Source of the DNA: Cricetomys ansorgei
Lineage: Eukaryota; Chordata; Mammalia; Rodentia; Nesomyidae
Reading direction: 5' to 3'
DNA length: 64,000 bases
NCBI GenBank assembly: GCA_026225945.1
Contig: JAMJFZ010000320.1
Location: forward strand, 12,090,001-12,154,000
The position numbers and the translations under genes are program-made. Under the pieces are notes generated by a model. That model was not told the DNA's origin. It worked only from the letters and a program-made list of their open reading frames with translations, and made no database searches. How positions within the stretch are numbered: position 1 is the stretch's first letter; the number at the start of each line of letters is the position of its first letter. This document shows positions 58,151 to 64,000 of this stretch, piece by piece.

Positions 58151-59160
58151 TGAACATATAGATGGATATTGATATGCATATACATGCATACAAAATCTGC
58201 TTAGATCTGCAACAGGATGCTGCCTAAGAGACGGAAAAATGAAGTAAGGGAAAGGGATAACAATGGCAACGAGATTTCTCTGAAAAAAACTTGTTATATA
58301 GCTTTGAATCTGGAATCATGCACATGTTTTATCTTTTTTTTAAATCAATCTAAAAATAACAGGATGAGCATAAGCAGCTTCCACATAAGGATTATTTCTC
58401 TCTACTACTGTCATCCAGCCTTCATTTGAACTGGCTGCAAAACCCTACAATAAGTGAGAGCACTAATTGTAGCATGTACACATTTCTCTTTTTATCCATG
58501 CTTATTTCAAATTGTCAGAGTCTGCCACTGTTCTGGCTGCATTTTGTCATGGTTTCTGTTGTACATCCCTCAAATATATTCCAGTCTAATGAAGCACCAT
58601 ATGTGCCTGAGCTCCTCTCATTACACTTTGAATTACAGACCTACTTTATGATTTCAGAATTAGCATGGACAAAACAAGTACTCATCACATGCCCAATGGT
58701 TTTTCACTTGCTGAGTTCTAGTTACAAAATGATTACATGAAAAGCCTGCCATATCTCTAGAGTCCAAACTAGGAAATTCAGCAATAAAGGACAGAAATTA
58801 AAGTAATCCCACAACTGGAACATCTCAAGAATCCCTCCTCCCTTTCTTTCCTTTAACTCTGCTCTCCCTCATTTGTCACTTTGAGCTTCCACAGCAAGAA
58901 GGAAGACATTCATTGTTTCCCGGAGCTTTCTAAGGATGATAGAGGGTAAGGATCTTAGAAATAATAGGGAAGGCTGAGTATAAAATTTACTAGGAAGTAC
59001 AAAATTGTAAACATAAACAAATAATTTATAAGAATGATTTTATTTGTGCTTGGCAATGACAATGCTATCTTAACCAATCAGATATATAACTTCCATCTTA
59101 CCCTACTCAACTTATCTAAGTATCTGAACTAAATCACTTATTTTAAAAAGAATAACATCT

Positions 59161-59460
59161 GAGGCTGGGGAAATGGCTCAGTGGGTAAGAATGCTTGCTC
59201 TACAAGCATGAAAACCTGAGTTTGAATACTCAGCACCCTCGTAAAAAGTCAGACAATGTGTGTAACCCCAGCACTGAGGGATAGAGAAAGGCAGATCTAG
59301 AGCATTTCCTGACCAGCCAGTCTAGTCAAAACAGTGAGGTTTTATTCAGTTAGAGACAGTCTCAGAGCACTAAGGAGGGGCCTGATAGAGGAATACACTC
59401 CCTGGTCTGTGCATGTGCACTCTGTCCCATATATCTATCATACACATATACATACCAAAC
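59161..59460 (+). mobile_element. RSINE1/B4-family SINE
   Basis: GAGGCTGGGGAAATGGCTCA, then GTGTAACCCCAGCACTGAGG, then ATTTCCTGACCAGCCAGTCT. Confidence 0.82.
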
Positions 59461-59631
59461 ACGTACAGGCAAGAATAGAGCCTGCATCTATACAGCTTAA
59501 GAAATACCACATGTCTATACTATTTAAGAATTGCCCATACGATCAAAGTACATTATATGCATGTATGAAATTAATAAATCCTACTTTATGCAATATATTT
59601 ATTATTTTATATGTTAATTTTAAAATATTGA

Positions 59632-59905
59632 AGAGCTAGGGAGAGGGCTCAGTGGGTAAGAGCATTTTCTGTGCAAGCACGAGGTTCAAATATCTAGCAC
59701 TCACATAAAAAGCCAAGCATAGCTGTGTGTACTATCATTCCAACATTTATGGGTAAAGACACACAAATCCCAAAGCTCCATAGCCAGCCACCAGCTAGTG
59801 AGAGATCCTTTCTTAAAGAAATAAAGTGAAGAGAGATGTGCTCAGCATGTGCTTGCACAGGTCCACATACTCACATGCACGCACAGCACATACACACACA
59901 GAAGA
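59632..59905 (+). mobile_element. RSINE1/B4-family SINE
   Basis: GCTAGGGAGAGGGCTCAGTG, then ATAGCCAGCCACCAGCTAGT, GAGAGATCCTTTCTTAAAGA, then a CACACACA end. Confidence 0.82.
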
Positions 59906-60158
59906 GGGGGGTGGGCTTTAAACAAAAGAAATGCCCTATCTTAGCCTGGTAGGCCATGATCATTCCATTGTTCCCCAGTCCCAAGCACATACCAGATATT
60001 CAATAAATGGTAATAGGTAAATTAATCCATCATTATAAAATCACGTCTTCAACCACATTAAAATAATAAAGCTAGTCATATAAATGAATATCCCAGAACT
60101 ATATGTTATGAAGCTATGAAGAAAATAAAGATTCCATTGAATAAATTCAACCACTTAC

Positions 60159-60287
60159 CTCCACACAATATTGTGACAGGGCAACCACTGCCAAATGGTC
60201 ATAGGGGGAAAAGTCACAGTACTGGATGGTGCTGTGGTGACCTGTGTGGATCTCTGCCAATAGGCCACTAGTATGAATATCAAAAAG
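60159..60287 (-). CDS. Apaf1: Apaf1 coding exon (43-residue WD40 unit, probably the XL-type alternative exon)
   Basis: The exon has 43 codons, phase 0-0, from LFDIHTSGLLAEIHTGHHST to LSQYCVE. Counting back from the C-terminus places it at about residues 823-865. This agrees in place and in its 43-residue length with the extra WD40 repeat that distinguishes the longer Apaf-1XL-type isoforms. Being symmetric, it can be skipped without a frameshift. Whether it is alternatively spliced in this species is inferred. The acceptor is TTGACAG and the donor GTAAG. Confidence 0.96.
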
Positions 60288-61048
60288 CTGTCAATAGAAA
60301 CAAAATCTTAAATTACACCCATGCTGAACAGCTCAAATATAAAATATAAGTCCTAAAAACCTACAGTTGCTGATGGACTGGCATAGATGCTGATAGCCAT
60401 AAATGAGCCAAAGATCACTGTATGTATCATTTTAAAAGCTATCCTCTACAGAAGAAAATTCATCACAGATAATTTCTCGAGCTGGCCTAGAGACTAACAA
60501 AATCTGTGACTGCCATGAACAGCTAGTCAAGTTAACATGCAGAGCAGTTCTCCCCAACGCTACTCATTCAAGATAGAAAATGAATACTCATGAGCAAAGA
60601 TGGTCAAAATAACAGAGCAAAGGCCTGCAAAAATGAAATAAGCTCAATCAATTCTGTTTCTCTCCAGAGCTACCAATTTACTCCATTACCATTAATCATT
60701 TTCCCATTTTTTTAACCAAAAAGATTATTTTTTAGCAATACAACCTTCCTTTCAATTCTTGAAAGAATTTCAAATGCTAAATATGTTCTTCCAAAATTTT
60801 GTCAAATGGTAAAACTAAGTATATATCATACAGGCAAACAATATGTTGGTACAGTCTAGTTACTTAAGACTGAGGCATAGACAGTTCTCAGAAATACAAA
60901 GGCTTCTAGTAAGAGCTATAAAGAGATTTGGTGAATTACACAGCACAGTGATAACGCAGATGCCAGGTAGCACAGCAGGGAAGGCCAAAGACAAAGGACA
61001 GGAAATCATATTTAAATGCTCCCTGGAGCAAGTTGTTTTTAAAAGTTA

Positions 61049-61079
61049 GTGGCTAAGAATAGAAGAAAAGAAAGGAAAG

Positions 61080-61125
<46 letters not shown>

Positions 61126-61272
61126 AGGGAGGGAAAGAGAAAGGAGAGGGGTGGGGGGAGGGAGGGAGAGAGAAAAGGAGGGGAAGGAAGGAAGGAAGGA
61201 AGGAAGGAAGGAAGGAAGGAAGGAAGGAAGGAAGGAAGGAAGGAAGGAAGGAAGGAAGGAAGGGAGGGCAGG
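61049..61272. repeat. (GA)n / (GGAA)n purine tract
   Basis: About 220 bases are almost purely purine on the plus strand: GAAA units, then (GA)n, then GGGA/GGAG, then about 18 GGAA units. Spurious Lys-Glu-Gly and Pro-Ser-Phe-Leu polymers arise from it. Confidence 0.96.
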
Positions 61273-61555
61273 CAAATGTGAAATAGAAAATTGTCCCAAC
61301 TAGGGAATGACAAAAGAGGAAAGTCCTGACAATAGTAGAGTAGATTAACAATACAAGAGTCTGAAAGAAATGGAGAAAGGAGACAGAGAGAAAAATTGGG
61401 ACCCACACAGGAAAGGGCAATCCCGAGGAGACTGTTTCAGCTAAACAGGAATCTGGTCTATCGGGTTTTAAAACAAGGCAATTTACACTGTATAAACCCT
61501 TTTCCTTTTCCACCATAACAGATCTTCTAAACAGTTTCAAATGGTCTTTCCCTGG

Positions 61556-61622
61556 GCTTGAGGATTTACCTCAGTGCTAGCGAGGGTGCTTGCCTGGCAC
61601 AGGGTTTAATTCCCAGCACTAG
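61556..61622 (+). mobile_element. ID-type SINE
   Basis: TTGAGGATTTACCTCAGTGC, GGGTGCTTGCCTGGCACAGG and TTTAATTCCCAGCACT. Confidence 0.7.
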
Positions 61623-62321
61623 TTAGGGAGTGAGGGAGAATCTTCTTTTCTTTAACACCACTGGCTATCTGTAAATCAAGCCACCACCTTAAATTTTTAA
61701 TGGAAAATAAATAAACTTTTAATGGAAAAATAGCAACAAGCGTTATCAAGGATGTGGAGAATTTAATACCCTGTACACGGCTAATGGAAATGAAAAATGA
61801 TGCAGCAAATGTGAGAAAGTCACTCCTCCTCAAAAACACACACACAAGATTATCATTATGATCTAGCAATTCCGCTCTTAGGACTATACAAAAATATTAC
61901 TAAAAATAGGGTCTCACACAGATACTTGTTCACCAGCACTCACTGCAGCATCATGCACAATAGAGGAAGAAGGAAGCCAGTGCCTGCATAGAGGAGTAAG
62001 TCTAAAACAGTGTACTGAATAAACACAGAGAGAGACAGAGGGGGGAAGGAGGAAGAGGGAGGGAGGGGAGAGGAGAGAGGGAGAAAGACTGTTCAGTTCT
62101 GACACATTCTACAACACAAATAAGCCTTAAGAACATTTTCCTCAATGAAATGAGTCAAGCATAGATGAACCAGTATTATATAATTGTTCTTGTATGATTT
62201 CCAGAACAGACAAATTCATGTGTCATGTTAGAAGTTACCAGGGAGTGGAGATAGAGACTGGAGGATTATTAGCTAATTAATGGTAATGCAGTTTCTGTTT
62301 GAGTGATGAAAACTTTTACAA

Positions 62322-62442
62322 ACACACAGTGGTAGTCAGGTTATGGTGGTGCAAGCCCATCACTTGGAAGGCAAAGGCCAGCATGGTCTACAGAGCCCAG
62401 GACAGCCAGGGCTATACAGTCACAGAGAGACTGAGAGAGAGA
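62322..62442 (+). mobile_element. B1 SINE (shortened) in the ancient LINE-1
   Basis: GTTATGGTGGTGCAAGCCCA, TGGTCTACAGAGCCCAGGAC and AGCCAGGGCTATACAGTCAC, then a GA run. Confidence 0.8.
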
Positions 62443-62510
62443 GAGAGAACAAAGAGGACATAAAGTTGTGTGCTTGTTTTATTTTGAGATAACATCTTGC
62501 TAAATTGTCC

Positions 62511-62612
62511 AGTGCAGCCATTACCACAGAGAGAGAGAGAGGAAAAGGGGTGGGGGAAGGGGGAGAGGGAGAGAAGGAAAGAGAGGAAAAAAACAGTGGT
62601 AATGGCTGCACT
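62511..62612. repeat. 17-bp inverted repeat enclosing a purine-rich loop
   Basis: The left arm, with GTGCAGCCATTACCAC at 62,512-62,527, is exactly mirrored by GTGGTAATGGCTGCAC at 62,596-62,611. One further base pair outside brings each arm to 17 bp (62,511-62,527 and 62,596-62,612). The 68-base loop is almost entirely GA/GGAA-type purine. Confidence 0.93.
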
Positions 62613-62644
62613 ACATTAGAATATAAATAATGCCAATGGCGAGC

Positions 62645-62882
62645 ATTTAAAATGGTTTGGGAGCACTTTAATTCCAACTACTCATGAGCCTGAAGCAAGA
62701 GGACTATAAGTTTGGGGCAAGACTAACTATACAGGTGTGTTCAAGGCCAGTCTAGGCAATTTAGCAAGATGCTATCTCAAAATAAAGATGAAGAAGAGGT
62801 GAGGCTGTAGCTCTATGGTAAAGTGCTTGCCTATAACTGCAGGACCCTACATTCACACCCTAGTTATCAGGAAAAAAAAAGT
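62645..62882 (+). mobile_element. B1 followed by ID SINE in the ancient LINE-1
   Basis: The B1 part has GTTCAAGGCCAGTCTAGGCA. The ID part has GGTGAGGCTGTAGCTCTATG and GTAAAGTGCTTGCCTATAAC, then an A-tail. Confidence 0.7.
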
Positions 62883-63896
62883 TTAAAGTGGAAAATTTTA
62901 CATTATATATTTTTTATCACAACAAAAATCAATTTTTAATCTTCAAATTTTACAAATGAAATGACTGTTTTCTATTTTTACAGACTTTAACACACTCAAG
63001 ACAAAAATAGATACTTTTCTCCTTAATTTCCTGCTAGAAGGATATAAATCCGCAAGCAACTAAGGACCCAGGTTCACAATAACTGTATCAGTAAATAAAC
63101 AGGTATCCAGTCCCCCAGTACGTTCATATATAAATATATGGTACCATTCACTTGCATTGTTTAAAACAGTAATACCTATTAGTCATATCCCTTAAAATTA
63201 GTATTAGGACAGAATATCCATGAACCATAAATCAGAAGATTTGCCTCTCCTCACAATCCAACTATGGGCAAACCACTGCGGCTACAGTCTCCCCATTATT
63301 AGTACAGTGCCATGGTAATCTACACATCTCTTGGGTATTTATATTTTAAATTATATATGTTGGTGAGTACTTGAAACACGATGCTAGCATGAGACTTGAA
63401 AGGGGGGGGGGTATTTTCTTGCCATTTCTTTTATTTACTTTATGAAAAATTTACTTTATTCAGTTCTTAAGGAGTATTTCTCTCATCAGAGTCATCAAAT
63501 TGTAAAAGGGATAAAAAAGAAAAATACTCTGAGATGCTAGAGAGACATAAGGTGCAAAGACATCCATGTAGCCAAAGTACCCATGCAAACAAAATCAAAA
63601 ATTAAAAAATAATAAAGCAGAGGAACATTGAACTTGACATTACAATTTGTTCTTGTAGTGTATGGCTTTAACATGTTGCTTCACTCTGTGTCTTAGGAAG
63701 GTACAAAGCATTTCTGACCCATGTAACTGTGATAACCTTCGCCCATAAGGCCTTGCCTATCCCCCAGAGAGCTGGGCTTCAAAGAATCATGAGCAGTTAG
63801 GAAGCCTGCCCCAAATCACAGAGCTAGACTACAAAATGAAAAATGTAATGGAAGTTTCAATTTTACGTCAGATTGCATTAGGATGGTAATACTCAC

Positions 63897-64000
63897 CAAG
63901 ATTTTGTTTTTCGCTGCCACTATTATCTTAGCGCCATCTGCAGACCACGAACAACATTTCACTACCACTTCCACATCCTCTTGAGGGTCTTCTGAATTCA
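63897..64000 (-). CDS. Apaf1: Apaf1 coding exon (partial, continues past the window)
   Basis: Thirty-four codons plus two bases are visible, from NSEDPQEDVEVVVKCCSWSA to AAKNKIL. The donor GTGAGT follows at 63,896. The acidic lead and the CCSWSADGAKIIVAAKNK strand are typical of the first propeller. The acceptor lies beyond 64,000. Confidence 0.95.

Larger units (their letters stand above)
57508..60158 (-). other. Apaf1: Apaf1 intron
   Basis: It contains a B4A (57,944-58,150) and two RSINE1 copies (59,161 and 59,632). 58,150-59,150 and 59,910-60,150 show nothing definite. Confidence 0.85.
61730..62935 (+). mobile_element. ancient LINE-1 (L1M-type) 3' end
   Basis: CTAGCAATTCCGCTCTTAGG, GTCTCACACAGATACTTGTT and ACTCACTGCAGCATCATGCA match the distal ORF2. 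TGAAATGAGTCAAGCATAGA and GAAGTTACCAGGGAGTGGAG follow, and after two SINE insertions the terminus GGAAAATTTTACATTATATA and TTTTTTATCACAACAAAAAT. This order matches old mammalian L1 3' ends. It is far more diverged than the LINE-1 at 26,880. Confidence 0.78.
60288..63896 (-). other. Apaf1: Apaf1 intron
   Basis: It contains a long purine tract (61,049-61,272), an ID remnant (61,556-61,622), an ancient LINE-1 3' end with nested SINEs (61,730-62,935), a GA-loop hairpin (62,511-62,612), a possible MIR at about 63,230-63,340 and a 10-base G-run at 63,402-63,411. 60,300-61,040 shows nothing recognised. Confidence 0.85.
31505..64000 (-). other. Apaf1: Apaf1 gene body, 3' part
   Basis: This is the 3' part of Apaf1 (apoptotic peptidase activating factor 1), read from high to low coordinates. 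Apaf-1 is a cytosolic CARD/NB-ARC/WD40 protein. On binding cytochrome c through its WD40 propellers and exchanging to dATP/ATP, it assembles the heptameric apoptosome that activates procaspase-9. Eleven exons, ten of them complete, are visible. They encode about 461 residues, roughly from residue 790 to the C-terminus at about 1,250 in family numbering. The CARD and NB-ARC exons lie beyond the window. No frameshift or premature stop is seen in any exon, all splice sites are GT-AG, and all complete exons are phase 0, so the gene looks intact here. Confidence 0.96.

Noticed and set aside
61046..61540. Pro-Ser-Phe-Leu and Glu-Arg-Lys repeat proteins
   Set aside because: They are translations of the GGAA/GA simple repeat in an Apaf1 intron.
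1..64000. A novel multi-gene system
   Set aside because: All conserved coding sequence is accounted for by Anks1b and Apaf1. The rest is repeats, UTR or unique intronic and intergenic DNA.

Overview
The window is nuclear DNA from a muroid rodent (mouse, rat, hamster or vole group). Two recognisable protein-coding genes carry conserved exons with canonical splice sites. The DNA between them is dense in rodent SINEs (B1, B2/B3, B4/RSINE1, ID) and LINE-1 pieces, over an older layer of MIR, L2, Tigger-like and MER5-like relics. The Apaf1 residues differ at a number of positions from the house-mouse protein as I remember it, and I see no young rat-type ID copies. A muroid other than house mouse or Norway rat is therefore likely, but the exact species cannot be fixed from the sequence alone.

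Layout. (1) 1-18,370, plus strand: the 3' end of Anks1b (AIDA-1/EB-1), a postsynaptic ankyrin-SAM-PTB scaffold. About 12.8 kb of intron comes first, then a 168-bp exon (12,818-12,985) encoding the last PTB helix. A 3.4-kb intron with a CTG tract follows, then the terminal coding exon (16,431-16,538, ending ETTIF) inside a CpG-rich block, and an AU-rich 3' UTR. (2) 18,371-31,504: intergenic. It holds SINEs, a 33-bp triplicated repeat, a long LINE-1 3' end interrupted by a B2 and a B1, and a decayed LINE-1 reverse-transcriptase fragment. (3) 31,505-64,000, minus strand: the 3' part of Apaf1, the apoptosome scaffold. There are ten complete coding exons plus part of an eleventh, about 461 residues of the WD40 region, read from high to low coordinates. 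The stop codon is at 33,720-33,722 and a roughly 2.2-kb 3' UTR ends near paired AATAAA signals at 31,525-31,540.

The two genes are convergent (tail to tail), about 13 kb apart. They are functionally unrelated: Anks1b acts in synaptic and nuclear signalling, and Apaf1 senses cytochrome c. Every complete Apaf1 exon here is a multiple of three and in phase 0, and most match one WD40 blade.

I found no CRISPR array, operon, functional tRNA or rRNA gene, or evidence of a new multi-gene system. The items most worth a second look are structural: a CpG island on the last exon of Anks1b, a tandem AAGCAG acceptor, an intronic CTG tract, a U6 pseudogene whose T-run abuts an opposed B1, a near-perfect 54-bp palindrome, a hairpin enclosing a purine-rich loop, a diverged minisatellite, and two copies of an LTR-like repeat I cannot name.
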